From: Clostridiales bacterium UBA4821
Lineage (GTDB): Bacteria; Bacillota; Clostridia; Acetivibrionales; UBA4821
DNA length: 11,438 nt
Direction of reading: 5' to 3'
Assembly (NCBI GenBank): GCA_002402315.1
Contig: DHFP01000081.1
Location: 8,330-19,767, forward strand
Shown: positions 1 through 6,877 of the stretch, piece by piece
Layout: every line of letters starts with the position of its first letter
How positions within the stretch are numbered: position 1 is the stretch's first letter
Notes under the pieces: generated by a model
Databases searched by the model: none
What the model saw: the letters and a program-made list of their open reading frames with translations, nothing else
What the model was told of the DNA's origin: nothing
Program-made: the position numbers and the translations under genes

Positions 1-77
1 GCTACATAATGGTCTGGGATTGCCAAGATTTGTTTTGCTGGCGCTCCATATTCTGTTTGTTTCATCTTCATTGCCAT
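1..77 (-). CDS. 5' end of a probable virion protein gene (truncated by window edge)
   Basis: Only the first 25 codons are present; the gene continues past the left edge. The start ATG is preceded by a strong ribosome binding site (AAGGAGGAAAACAATT). The visible N-terminus begins MAMKMKQTEYGAPAKQ and does not identify a family for me. It follows the portal, minor head and scaffold genes in the same direction, and in many Bacillota phages that slot holds the major capsid protein or a head decoration protein. The role is inferred from position only. Confidence 0.6.
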   Translation of the reverse strand, partial: MAMKMKQTEYGAPAKQILAIPDHYV

Positions 78-101
78 AATTGTTTTCCTCCTTAATTAAT
101 T

Positions 102-773
102 TTAATTTTGATTACCTGAGCCATCTGCTCCGGCTGGTTTGATACCCATCATACCAAGTTTAATCTGTGCCAAACTCTTTCCAAAAGATACTGATGGGTC
201 AGTTCCTCCACCACCCTTATCTCCATCTGCTGGAGGTGTTCCCGCTGGTTTCCATCCTGCTGGTTTACCTTCGCCACCTTTGTTGGCATCTTCTTTAGGA
301 CTAAATAAGAATGTCTTTTCTTTACGAATTGCATCATTCTGTTCTTTAAATCCTGAACTGATTTTCCCGGTTGCCTCATCTATGACTACCTGCTCTAAAT
401 TGAAGAGCCCCATAACCATATCCGCATCGTGAGGTTTTCCGTTTTCATCTTCGAGCAGTGCTAATTTGATTGCATTCTTCTTTCTTTCAAGAGCAAGATT
501 AGCTTTATATTCTTTGTCCTTTGTAGCATTGTCATTTTCAAGAGTTGTTATCTTTTCTTGCAATGCTTTGGAATCGCCCTCGAATTTCTTCAATTCTGTA
601 ATCTGCTTATCTCTTTCTGTTACCTGCTCTTTAGTTGTTTTTAATTCTCCATTCACTTCATCAAAACGATGTTTAGCTACATAATTACCATCAATCGCCT
701 CCTTGTGAAGCTTTAAGATATTTGTTGCTTGTTCCTCTGTGAACCCTGCGGCTAATAATTGTTCCTTTGTCAT
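102..773 (-). CDS. Phage capsid scaffolding protein, GP20-like
   Basis: Probable internal scaffold (Phage_GP20-type minor structural protein) that guides procapsid assembly and is removed before or during DNA packaging. The 223-residue product has a short N-terminal region with the family-like phrase GNYVAKHRFDEVN near residues 29-41, then a long charged predicted coiled coil (about residues 40-105) rich in Lys, Glu and Gln. A conserved-looking segment around residues 116-158 follows. The Gly/Pro/Lys-rich, low-complexity tail (about 160-223) looks disordered. The chosen ATG has AGAGGAGAT about 7 nt upstream; an in-frame ATG at 794 would add seven residues (MSRGDSK) but has no good ribosome binding site and lies inside the site used by the shorter form. 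It lies between the minor head gene and the next virion gene, the usual scaffold position. A DUF4355-type scaffold is the main alternative label. Confidence 0.82.
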   Translation of the reverse strand: MTKEQLLAAGFTEEQATNILKLHKEAIDGNYVAKHRFDEVNGELKTTKEQVTERDKQITELKKFEGDSKALQEKITTLENDNATKDKEYKANLALERKKNAIKLALLEDENGKPHDADMVMGLFNLEQVVIDEATGKISSGFKEQNDAIRKEKTFLFSPKEDANKGGEGKPAGWKPAGTPPADGDKGGGGTDPSVSFGKSLAQIKLGMMGIKPAGADGSGNQN

Positions 774-806
774 TTTACTATCTCCTCTCGACATTACGCT
801 TTTTTC

Positions 807-822
807 CGAGGTATCGTCCTCG
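807..822 (-). other. Small GC-rich hairpin in the leader of the scaffold gene
   Basis: CGAGG and CCTCG form a 5-bp stem around a 6-nt loop, about 15-30 nt downstream of the candidate promoter near 840. On the transcribed minus strand it is followed by an A-rich run, not U residues, so it is not a terminator for this operon. It could be a 5' stabilising stem or a protein-binding site; the function is unknown. Confidence 0.35.
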
Positions 823-836
823 ATATGCCTAATATT

Positions 837-864
837 ATTATATAGTGTAGTTGTTCTTTGTTAC
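837..864 (-). promoter_or_regulatory. Candidate internal late promoter before the scaffold gene
   Basis: On the minus strand a TATAAT -10 box (837-842) lies 16 nt downstream of GTAACA (859-864, four of six matches to TTGACA). The -10 lies within the 14-mer TATATAATAATATT (831-844), which is identical to the core of the stronger promoter near 6880. It sits in the roughly 95-bp gap between the minor head gene and the scaffold gene, where an extra promoter could raise scaffold and capsid expression. The -35 is weak, so this is a candidate only. Confidence 0.4.
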
Positions 865-889
865 TATTATAATTTTGTATTTCTACATT

Positions 890-2056
890 TTAGCTCTCCT
901 CCTTCTTTTCTGCTGCAGGAGCTTTCTTGATTCGTGGCTTTTTATCCATCTCAAGAAATCTCTTTCTTTGTTCTGCAACACGTTTCTTATATTCAGGGCT
1001 ACCATATTGTTCTACCCATTCAAAGAATGTAACATCTTTTCCAAGTTTGTATGATTTGCCTGCACCATCTTCATCCCTTGCAACTCTGTCCTCTATTAAA
1101 TCTCCTATTTCATCATCTTCGAAATATGGAATTGTTGTAGACCTGCAATGAGGATGTAATGGGGGCAGATTAACCCCTACTTTAGCTTCCTTCAGGTCAA
1201 ATATCTTTCCATCTAATTCTCTACATATATCTGATGTTCGATTATCTAATGTTGCAAGATATTGGTATCTATCTACAACCTCGCTTTCTGCATAAGCTTT
1301 CATACTTCCCTTATTACTAATATAGTTAAGCTCTGTACGAATAAGCCTTTGAGCGTTATAATAGCTGGTATTCATCTTATCTGCGAAGTCTTTACTTACT
1401 TCTCTTGGATTCCTACCTCTTACAAACTCCTGTGATAGCATTTGCTCTAATTGAATAATCATCTTATTCTTGTCAGCCCATATTCTATCACTATAGTTTT
1501 GAGAAAGCCATCTTTCTTTAATGGCCATTTCTAACTGCTTACCCCCTGGAGTTGTAAAGCTTATTCCAAATCCAGCTTGTTTCTGAACATCAAACATTGT
1601 TCTGTAGAATCCATCTAAGTAAGCATCTTGCAGTGTTTGTCCTAATCCTATGTTGTATCCAGTAGAAAGTGTTTCAATGTTATGTCTAATATTAGCAGTT
1701 AATTCTTCTATTCTACTTACATAGGCCTTACCGGATAGTTCTTTTAAATAGGATTTATATTCAGCTGTAAAAGCCTTGTCGCCTAACCTTTCTACTTCAT
1801 CTAAATATAACTTCGATTGCTGATTAAAGTCCATTAATTCATTAGGTGTAAGACTTTTACGAGCATCTGCTAAGCTAATCTTATTCTCTTTCGCATATCT
1901 GCCATAGAAGGATTCTATCTCTTTAGTAATTCGAGTAATGGTAGCTTGATATGCTTTCTTTAAATCTTTCTCATATTGCATAGCTGATTTTTCATTAGCG
2001 ATAAGTGTTCTTTCTGAACGGGCTTCCCAATACTCTTTACTTGGTAGTTTTGGCAT
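890..2056 (-). CDS. Minor head protein, phage Mu gpF-like (head morphogenesis)
   Basis: Minor capsid/head morphogenesis protein of the Mu gpF/SPP1 gp7 type, which associates with the portal and is thought to help head assembly or DNA exit. The 388-residue product has a long helical N-terminal part (about 1-250) and the diagnostic C-terminal phage_Mu_F module. That module shows LDNRTSDIC with C278, DGKIF about residues 282-286, and LPPLHPHCRST at 297-307 with a conserved-type His-x-His-Cys cluster. The tail after about 350 is lysine- and glutamate-rich. The start overlaps the portal stop by one base (TAATG), and the ribosome binding site lies in the portal's last glycine codons (GGTGGTGA), so translation is probably coupled. 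No toxin or other enzymatic extension is visible after the Mu_F module. Confidence 0.9.
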   Translation of the reverse strand: MPKLPSKEYWEARSERTLIANEKSAMQYEKDLKKAYQATITRITKEIESFYGRYAKENKISLADARKSLTPNELMDFNQQSKLYLDEVERLGDKAFTAEYKSYLKELSGKAYVSRIEELTANIRHNIETLSTGYNIGLGQTLQDAYLDGFYRTMFDVQKQAGFGISFTTPGGKQLEMAIKERWLSQNYSDRIWADKNKMIIQLEQMLSQEFVRGRNPREVSKDFADKMNTSYYNAQRLIRTELNYISNKGSMKAYAESEVVDRYQYLATLDNRTSDICRELDGKIFDLKEAKVGVNLPPLHPHCRSTTIPYFEDDEIGDLIEDRVARDEDGAGKSYKLGKDVTFFEWVEQYGSPEYKKRVAEQRKRFLEMDKKPRIKKAPAAEKKEES

Positions 2057-3621
2057 TATTCACCACCACCTTGTCCTGCTCCTTCATCATCAGGGTCATT
2101 ATCTTCACCGAATCCTTCATTCTGCTGTTTTATTAGCTCTTGCATTTCTGCCATCTTGGCCTCTTTCTCTTTTGCAAATCTATCTAATTCAGCTTGCGTA
2201 TCAGTTACCCATGGGTGATTTGCAATTATTGTTTCGTCACTAATTATTCCAACGCTGTTCTTTGTATCTTCGATGATTTCATGTTCATTGATAATACTAT
2301 CGGTATTAAAGATAACTTCAAAGTCCATTTCTATGAAATCTCCAATGCCCTTATTTAATAAGTCTATTTTAACAAACCATATTAGCTCCTCAAGGGCTGC
2401 CGTAAACTCACTTGCCATATCATCTGTATCACTATCAAGGTCAGCATATCTAAATTTTAATGCGACCCCTGAAGCGTTACCAAGACTTACTTCTTGTGTA
2501 TCAACACCACTTCCTGCTTCATAGATATCTTTACGTAATCTATTTAGATGACTATCTATTGCAGCTATGTCCATCTTTGTTTCCACTGCGGTCATATCAC
2601 CATCACCCGATACGAAAGCTGTTCTGAAGGTTGCAAGGTTTTGTACGAATTCGCCCTTATCTGTTCCATCATAGTTCTTAACAACCTTGATACTGTTTGG
2701 TACGTCCTGCAGATTGTTTGATGTATCAGAAGTGTTTATATCATAATCATCAATTAGTGATTTAACCCATTTTAGTAAGCTAATTTCATCGGCATTATAT
2801 TTGAATGCAATGAAAGGTACTTTTTCCCAAGTAGCTTGAACATCCTGCATAACTGGATTACCATCTTTATCTACTTGAATGTTTCCTTTATCATCTTTTG
2901 TTTCTTGACTAATAATGAAGTGGCCTTTAATACCATCTCCTCTATCGGGGTCAGGCTTTAGTCCTCTATCTCCTTTGATGTAATACCAAACACCTTCTGT
3001 AGTATGATATTCGACTTTTACAATCTCTTGTTTTACTCCATCAGGTAAATATCTAATGATAGTATAATATCTTAATACAGCTTCTAATATAGTATGGTCT
3101 GCATCTGCCCAGAATGGAATGATTTCTTCTGATGGTATTCTCTTGAAGTTTAATCTTCCGGTATTATCATAATATACCTGCACCCATGCAATTCCATTAA
3201 CAATAGCATCCCTTCCTACGTTCTTTAACATCTTCAGGAACTTCTTGTTTACGTAAGCTGTTAAGGCATCCGAGAAGTTGGTGTCATCACATTGGATACT
3301 AAGTTCTTTACTTAACAAATAGTTGACCTTTTGATTTGTTAACTTACGCATAAATGGATGAGCTAATTTACTATTAGATAGATTCTTTACTTCTTGCTGA
3401 ACACCCTTCCTATCTATATAGTAACGCTTTCTGTCCTTTATCTCATTGTCATTTGTATAATACTCTTGAGCCTTCAGCATTATTTTACGCTTATCACTTT
3501 CTTGAAATTCATTTATGTTTGAAAACAAGAAGTCTTCTTGCGGCTTTCCAAGATTACTTAATTTAGTTATCTTACTTTTGATATCCAGCATTGCAGTTGT
3601 TTGGAAATTGGGAAAATTCAT
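2056..3621 (-). CDS. Portal protein, SPP1 gp6-like
   Basis: Portal subunit: a ring of these forms the unique head vertex through which the terminase pumps DNA and to which the tail joins. The 521-residue length fits the SPP1-type portal family (Phage_prot_Gp6). Recognisable phrases include HPFMRKLTNQKVNYLLSKE near residues 88-106, the VNGIAWVQVYYD strand region near 141-152, and IPSEEIIPFW near 162-171. Also typical are the VETKMD and LRKDIYE segments in the C-terminal half, and the SLGNASGVALKFRYADLD clip/stem region (about 378-395). The C-terminal tail is acidic, Gln-rich and ends in glycines. A strong site, AAAAGGAGGTATATAAC, precedes the ATG. It follows the large terminase and precedes the Mu gpF-like gene, the canonical order. 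Confidence 0.93.
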   Translation of the reverse strand: MNFPNFQTTAMLDIKSKITKLSNLGKPQEDFLFSNINEFQESDKRKIMLKAQEYYTNDNEIKDRKRYYIDRKGVQQEVKNLSNSKLAHPFMRKLTNQKVNYLLSKELSIQCDDTNFSDALTAYVNKKFLKMLKNVGRDAIVNGIAWVQVYYDNTGRLNFKRIPSEEIIPFWADADHTILEAVLRYYTIIRYLPDGVKQEIVKVEYHTTEGVWYYIKGDRGLKPDPDRGDGIKGHFIISQETKDDKGNIQVDKDGNPVMQDVQATWEKVPFIAFKYNADEISLLKWVKSLIDDYDINTSDTSNNLQDVPNSIKVVKNYDGTDKGEFVQNLATFRTAFVSGDGDMTAVETKMDIAAIDSHLNRLRKDIYEAGSGVDTQEVSLGNASGVALKFRYADLDSDTDDMASEFTAALEELIWFVKIDLLNKGIGDFIEMDFEVIFNTDSIINEHEIIEDTKNSVGIISDETIIANHPWVTDTQAELDRFAKEKEAKMAEMQELIKQQNEGFGEDNDPDDEGAGQGGGE

Positions 3622-3698
3622 GTTATATACCTCCTTTTTACTATATTATATAGAATTCCTTTGTTACACTGGTATTATAATAAAACACTTGAAATATG

Positions 3699-3730
3699 AG
3701 CTTTGTACAATCATTTTTACAAGCTTTTTA
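3699..3730 (+). terminator. Plus-strand terminator-like hairpin between terminase and portal genes
   Basis: On the plus strand, AGCTTTGTA and TACAAGCT pair as an 8-bp stem with one bulged T around a roughly 10-nt loop, followed by TTTTTA. The minus strand lacks a U-run after the stem, so it should not stop the head operon. No plus-strand gene is seen upstream; it may stop antisense transcription or be chance in AT-rich DNA. Confidence 0.3.
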
Positions 3731-3760
3731 TTGACCTCCTCATAGATTAGGTCGCTGAGA

Positions 3761-5062
3761 TTACCAGCTAAAGTTAGTAGAATTCAGCTCTTCTGTTGCA
3801 TATCGTAAAGCATCCATTAAATGGTTATATTCGTCTATTGGGTCGGTGGATGGCTTTCCGGTATCCTTATCTAATGCCCATACATAGTTACTTAATTCTA
3901 CTATAGTATTAACACAGGATGGGTGAACATATATCTTGTAATCCTGCAGCTTCTGTATACCTGCTTTTACGGAGCCCTTTAATTTCTTTGCTCCAAATGT
4001 TCTATATAATCCAAGGTCTTTTAATTCATCGATTGTTTTAGGGTCTGCAGAGTCTGCACATATTCTTGCTTTCTCAAATCCTTTATACTTTAGTGTTTCG
4101 TATATATCCTTGTTTTTCATATGGGTTCTGTACACTTCATCATAGATGTACAACTTCTTATCTTTCTCATCTGCTAATAATGCTATAAATGCAGTAGGGT
4201 CATTTGTGTATCCAAAGTCCATTCCATGAAGTTGTCTATATTTAGGTGCATCATCTCTGCCAAGCTGTCTCTTCATATAGTTAGCATCAAAGTCAAGCTC
4301 CTGCCAATTCTCGAATACCAATCCTTCCGCAATACCCCATTCTCCAAGTCCCTCTATACTATATCTACGAGGATTCTCTTCTTTCATTTTGTTAAATATA
4401 CGAAGGTCATCTTCTCCAAGGAATTCATTACAATCATAGTTCTTTGTTTCTGCTAATATATCTTGGTCTTTGCTTAATCCATCTGTTCCCACTTTATCAA
4501 AGAACGTCTTTTTCAACCATATCTTTTCACTCCAAGGGTTAAACGTAAGAGTGTGTTGTTTAAATAATGGCTGAGGCATTTCACCTCTTATAGACATATC
4601 GACTTTGTTAAAATCCTCTTCGTTTGTACATTGGAATGCTTCTTCCCACCATACCCAGCAAAGCTCTCCATCTTCTACTGTAATAGATGTAATGGATTGC
4701 GGGTCATCTAAGCCCCTGAACATTATCTTCTGTCCTGAAGGTATATATGTTAATTCAAGAGGAGATTTTGTTGCTTTCCATAGATGGCTAACCCCCATTC
4801 TATTTATAGCCCATTTAAGTTGAGCGAAGGTACTATCTCTATGAGTATTGTAATACCTTCTAATTACAAGTGTACAAGGTTTTAATCCATAAGTGTGCCA
4901 ATACTTCATCATATTATATGGAAACCAGAAAGAGGCGGTTGTAGACTTCTTGCTACCTCTGCCTCCCTTGAGCACTCTGTAACGCCCTTTGAAATTCCAA
5001 AACTTCTTATATCCTTTACCTATTAATTTAGGTAAGCTGTGCTTTGTTTTTAACTCATTCAT
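3761..5062 (-). CDS. terL: Terminase large subunit (TerL), Terminase_3 type
   Basis: Motor and headful nuclease of the DNA packaging complex. It hydrolyses ATP to drive DNA through the portal and cuts the concatemer. In the 433-residue product the Walker A is GGRGSKKS (residues 33-40), the Walker B is CWVWWEEA (135-142), and a coupling-type LTFNP follows at 172-176. The RNase H-like nuclease domain begins near GMDFGYTNDP (280-289). Candidate metal-binding acidic residues are D282, D337 or D340 in CADSAD, and D417 in HLMDALRYA. The chosen ATG (MNELKTKH) has AGGTAGGA about 8 nt upstream and overlaps the end of the preceding micro-ORF. In-frame ATGs at 5068 and 5071 and a TTG at 5086 are possible but place the ribosome binding site badly. 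All key catalytic motifs are intact. Confidence 0.95.
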   Translation of the reverse strand: MNELKTKHSLPKLIGKGYKKFWNFKGRYRVLKGGRGSKKSTTASFWFPYNMMKYWHTYGLKPCTLVIRRYYNTHRDSTFAQLKWAINRMGVSHLWKATKSPLELTYIPSGQKIMFRGLDDPQSITSITVEDGELCWVWWEEAFQCTNEEDFNKVDMSIRGEMPQPLFKQHTLTFNPWSEKIWLKKTFFDKVGTDGLSKDQDILAETKNYDCNEFLGEDDLRIFNKMKEENPRRYSIEGLGEWGIAEGLVFENWQELDFDANYMKRQLGRDDAPKYRQLHGMDFGYTNDPTAFIALLADEKDKKLYIYDEVYRTHMKNKDIYETLKYKGFEKARICADSADPKTIDELKDLGLYRTFGAKKLKGSVKAGIQKLQDYKIYVHPSCVNTIVELSNYVWALDKDTGKPSTDPIDEYNHLMDALRYATEELNSTNFSW

Positions 5063-5150
5063 TAACATCATTCCTACCTGCTGCAACGCAAAGGGCTGAA
5101 GTTGTAAATCCTATTATGGCTCCTATAAATAAACATAATATATATCCCAT
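5055..5150 (-). CDS. 31-residue single-pass membrane protein, DUF3789-like
   Basis: A 31-codon gene begins at an ATG overlapping the previous gene's stop by one base (TAATG) and preceded by GTGAGGAAGTA. The product MGYILCLFIGAIIGFTTSAL continues with CVAAGRNDVNE. It is one hydrophobic segment of about 20 residues followed by a short polar tail, matching the pattern of the DUF3789 micro-proteins common in Bacillota phages (hydrophobic helix, then xAAGR and acidic residues). Its last codons overlap the chosen TerL start. The function of this family is not known; location in the host membrane is inferred from hydrophobicity. Confidence 0.72.
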   Translation of the reverse strand: MGYILCLFIGAIIGFTTSALCVAAGRNDVNE

Positions 5151-5446
5151 TACTTCCTCACCCCTTTGTTTGGATTATAATAATATTGACGCTGTTTGTT
5201 CTTTTGTTGTTTATTTGATAAGACTTCTTTATATGTAGCATCTGTAGTTATTCGTCTTGCCGCTTCTAACATGAAGGGTTTATTTGGTATGGTCTTTCTT
5301 TGCATTAGTCTAATTAGAACAAAACAAGTTGATAGCTTTTTAAAGTGTCCATGATTTTCATACTTTCCGTTAGTGTTTACGATTATATAGTCTCTTGCAG
5401 TTTCTAATATCTTATATTCATCTATTACACCGACAACTCTGCTCAT
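5150..5446 (-). CDS. Conserved phage hypothetical protein between the terminase genes
   Basis: A 98-residue basic protein of unknown function. It starts MSRVVGVIDEYKILETARDY; its first half (to about residue 45) looks like an alpha/beta segment, its middle is helical (about 45-75), and its C-terminus is Lys/Gln/Tyr-rich. No catalytic motif is visible. I recognise the general sequence type as recurring in phages of Clostridia near packaging genes, but know of no assigned role. GTGAGGCGAATAG precedes the ATG, and the stop overlaps the DUF3789-like gene start by one base. Placement between small and large terminase genes suggests a packaging or regulatory accessory, which is inference. Confidence 0.75.
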   Translation of the reverse strand: MSRVVGVIDEYKILETARDYIIVNTNGKYENHGHFKKLSTCFVLIRLMQRKTIPNKPFMLEAARRITTDATYKEVLSNKQQKNKQRQYYYNPNKGVRK

Positions 5447-5464
5447 CTATTCGCCTCACTTTGT

Positions 5465-6016
5465 TTATTCTTCTAATTCATCCTCTCCAGTAAATACAAC
5501 AGTTCCGTTCATGTTTATTGTTTCCTCGTTAAATCCTTGCATCTTGTTTAATTCTGCTACCGCATCTGTTATACCCTTATTGTTTACTTGAGAGGCTCTT
5601 CTTGATTTACGTTGTTTTAACATAAGTTGTACAAGAACAGCTGCTTGGTCAGGGTTTTCTTTGATTTGTTTCTGTAACAATTCCAGCTCTTCCTCTGCTG
5701 CATCCTGTATTCTGTTTAAATCTTTCTTGTTTATATCTATAACATACCTTAGAGTTTCAATGGATTCTTCTCTTGTCCACATGGTGTTCTTTTGTTCATT
5801 TTCTCTCATTTTGTTTAAAACTTCTGTGTACCGTGTTTTAACCTTGTCATTCTTTAACAAATTAGATGCTGCTGTATCTACGGAACTTTCCTTCCATTTC
5901 TTCTTAGAAGGATAAGCTTTTAGGTAAGCTTGTCTTTGGGTATTTCCTTTTAACAATTCTTGTATAAATGTTTCTTGTGGTTTTGTTAAAGTATCTTTAC
6001 TTGATGTTCTTGCCAT
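5465..6016 (-). CDS. terS: Terminase small subunit (TerS), Terminase_2-like
   Basis: DNA-recognition subunit of the packaging terminase, which binds the pac or cos site and recruits the large subunit. The 183-residue product opens with LTKPQETFIQELLKGNTQRQ (residues 10-29) and then AYLKAYPSKK, the helix-turn-helix arrangement typical of Terminase_2 proteins. A helical, strongly charged central oligomerisation region follows (about 75-145), with a short C-terminal tail NGTVVFTGEDELEE that could contact TerL. The ATG is preceded by AGAAAGGAGGATAAGAATAGA. It lies upstream of TerL with two small genes between. Family assignment rests on motif pattern and position. Confidence 0.88.
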   Translation of the reverse strand: MARTSSKDTLTKPQETFIQELLKGNTQRQAYLKAYPSKKKWKESSVDTAASNLLKNDKVKTRYTEVLNKMRENEQKNTMWTREESIETLRYVIDINKKDLNRIQDAAEEELELLQKQIKENPDQAAVLVQLMLKQRKSRRASQVNNKGITDAVAELNKMQGFNEETINMNGTVVFTGEDELEE

Positions 6017-6040
6017 TCTATTCTTATCCTCCTTTCTATT

Positions 6041-6187
6041 TTAACTTATTTCTTCTTTTATTTGTTTTAATTCTTCTATTAAATCACTGGCTTGTTGTTT
6101 TGTTAAATTATCTAAATCTTCTTCTGGTTCTATATCTATTTCTTTATATAAATCTAATATATAATCCTTTTGTTTTTCTGTTATCAT
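6041..6187 (-). CDS. 48-residue helical protein with a KQ...AS.LI.EL motif
   Basis: A small gene (AAAGGGG about 10 nt upstream of its ATG) encodes a very acidic, helical 48-residue protein that begins MITEKQKDYILDLYKEIDIE. Its second half reads LTKQQASDLIEELKQIK. The T-x-KQ-x-x-YI-x-x-L start, DL-x-x-L turn and ASxLIxEL helix form a recurrent mini-module seen alone or as a tail on phage proteins, similar to DUF3072-type sequences. No function is known to me. It lies directly upstream of the small terminase gene. Confidence 0.65.
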   Translation of the reverse strand: MITEKQKDYILDLYKEIDIEPEEDLDNLTKQQASDLIEELKQIKEEIS

Positions 6188-6198
6188 TTTGCGCGACC

Positions 6199-6234
6199 CC
6201 TTTCCGGCTTTATCCTTTCCGGCTTTATCCTTTC
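6199..6234 (-). repeat. 15-bp direct tandem repeat, 2.4 copies, at a stop codon and ribosome binding site
   Basis: Plus-strand unit CCTTTCCGGCTTTAT occurs at 6199-6213 and 6214-6228, followed by the partial copy CCTTTC. On the coding strand each copy carries a TAA and a GGAAAGG ribosome-binding-like element. The array spans the stop of the upstream gene and the leader of the 48-residue gene. It looks like a recent slippage duplication. Confidence 0.85.
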
Positions 6235-6485
6235 ACCGTTTCTATTATTAGTTTTCTTAATTCCGCATCTGTCATTCCTTCTGCTCTTGGTATTCCATAC
6301 ATTAAAGCTATATTGTCTAAATAAACTCCATCCGCTTGTACAAACTTTAATTTCTTTATTTCTTGGTAGTTATCATAATGGATTAATCCCATATTTATTC
6401 CAAAGTCTCTTACTGGTTTTGTACATTTTCTTAATTTCCAAGTGAGTTTTATTCTATATAGATATCTCTTTATTTTATTTAACAT
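6225..6485 (-). CDS. Uncharacterised phage protein with a LDxIAxxYGIPR-type C-terminus
   Basis: An 86-residue protein with a basic N-terminus (MLNKIKRYLYRIKLTWKLRK) and a C-terminal half of the form LDNIALMYGIPR, then GMTDAELRKLI (about residues 56-82). This resembles the short 'LDxLAxxxGxxRxxGESDEELRxRI' helical motif found in several phage baseplate and virion proteins. The resemblance is by eye and no function can be named. ATG at 6485 is chosen because AAAGGTGG lies about 8 nt upstream; the alternative GTG at 6497 overlaps that site. It is the second gene after the promoter/terminator region. Confidence 0.65.
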   Translation of the reverse strand: MLNKIKRYLYRIKLTWKLRKCTKPVRDFGINMGLIHYDNYQEIKKLKFVQADGVYLDNIALMYGIPRAEGMTDAELRKLIIETVKG

Positions 6486-6499
6486 TTTCGCGCCCACCT

Positions 6500-6787
6500 T
6501 TACGCATATACTATTTGACTCTCTTTTACTCCAGCTAATTGCTTTTCATTATTCTTAGCTACTACTATAATGGTTTGGGCTTTATTCTTTGTTGTTCCCT
6601 TTATGCGCAAACTGTTTTGTTTTATTTGTAGTGGGAATCTTTGAAGTAAGGTAGCTAAGTCCTTTATCAGTGGTTTTACTTCTTCTTGTTTATTTACTAC
6701 AATGAATATAACTCTATGCTCTAATGATACTGGAGCTAATTTATCAAATAATTGTATAGCTTGCTCTTGTTCTGTAAAATAATACAT
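6500..6787 (-). CDS. Uncharacterised protein, first gene of the late (packaging/head) operon
   Basis: A 95-residue protein of unknown function. The N-terminus is helical and acidic (MYYFTEQEQAIQLFDKLAP). Two hydrophobic strand-like segments, VIFIVVN near residues 26-32 and TIIVVAK near 72-78, suggest a small alpha/beta fold; no active-site motif is visible. TTGAGGAGGAAACGGGA precedes the ATG. It is the first gene downstream of the strong promoter and the terminator hairpin, so its expression would depend on terminator read-through. An early packaging or regulatory role is a guess. Confidence 0.7.
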   Translation of the reverse strand: MYYFTEQEQAIQLFDKLAPVSLEHRVIFIVVNKQEEVKPLIKDLATLLQRFPLQIKQNSLRIKGTTKNKAQTIIVVAKNNEKQLAGVKESQIVYA

Positions 6788-6810
6788 TCCCGTTTCCTCC
6801 TCAATATAAA

Positions 6811-6837
6811 AAGCCTCTCAATAGGTTTGAAAGGCTT
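6811..6837 (-). terminator. Intrinsic terminator in the leader of the late operon
   Basis: On the minus strand AAGCCTTTCAA pairs with TTGAGAGGCTT: an 11-bp stem with one G-U pair and a 5-nt ACCTA loop, followed by a U-rich tract (TTTATATT). This is a strong rho-independent terminator. It lies after the regulator gene and only about 34 nt downstream of the predicted start of the promoter near 6880, so it also acts on the late-operon transcript. Confidence 0.87.
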
Positions 6838-6847
6838 CCGAGTTTTT

Positions 6848-6866
6848 ATAAGTTGAGTGGACTTAT
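6848..6866 (-). other. Leader hairpin between promoter and terminator
   Basis: ATAAGT and ACTTAT pair as a 6-bp stem with a 7-nt CCACTCA loop just after the predicted transcription start. The loop includes CTCA, complementary to the TGAG in the terminator's 3' arm, so an alternative pairing with the terminator is conceivable. The regulatory meaning is inferred. Confidence 0.4.
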
Positions 6867-6877
6867 CCCTCAATATT

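Noticed and set aside
149..379. A 76-codon minus-strand frame inside the scaffold gene
   Set aside because: It is a +1 frame shadow of the scaffold coding sequence with no ribosome binding site and no family pattern.
890..2056. A toxin or ADP-ribosyltransferase domain fused to the Mu gpF-like protein
   Set aside because: Such fusions exist in this family, but here the sequence after the LHPHCRS motif is only about 80 residues, mainly charged and low complexity, with no catalytic motif.
3622..3760. Possible small gene between the terminase and portal (a GAGGAGG sequence and short ATG frames)
   Set aside because: The minus-strand frames there close after 8 (ATGAGGAGG...) and 16 codons, with no usable spacing to the GAGGAGG. 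The TATAAT-like boxes in this gap lack an acceptable -35 at 16-18 nt, so no promoter is called either.
139..6445. Many plus-strand open frames of 60-118 codons across the window
   Set aside because: They lie antisense to well-supported genes, lack ribosome binding sites, are rich in Ser, Phe, Leu and Cys as expected from the reverse complement of Lys/Glu-rich coding DNA, and match no family.
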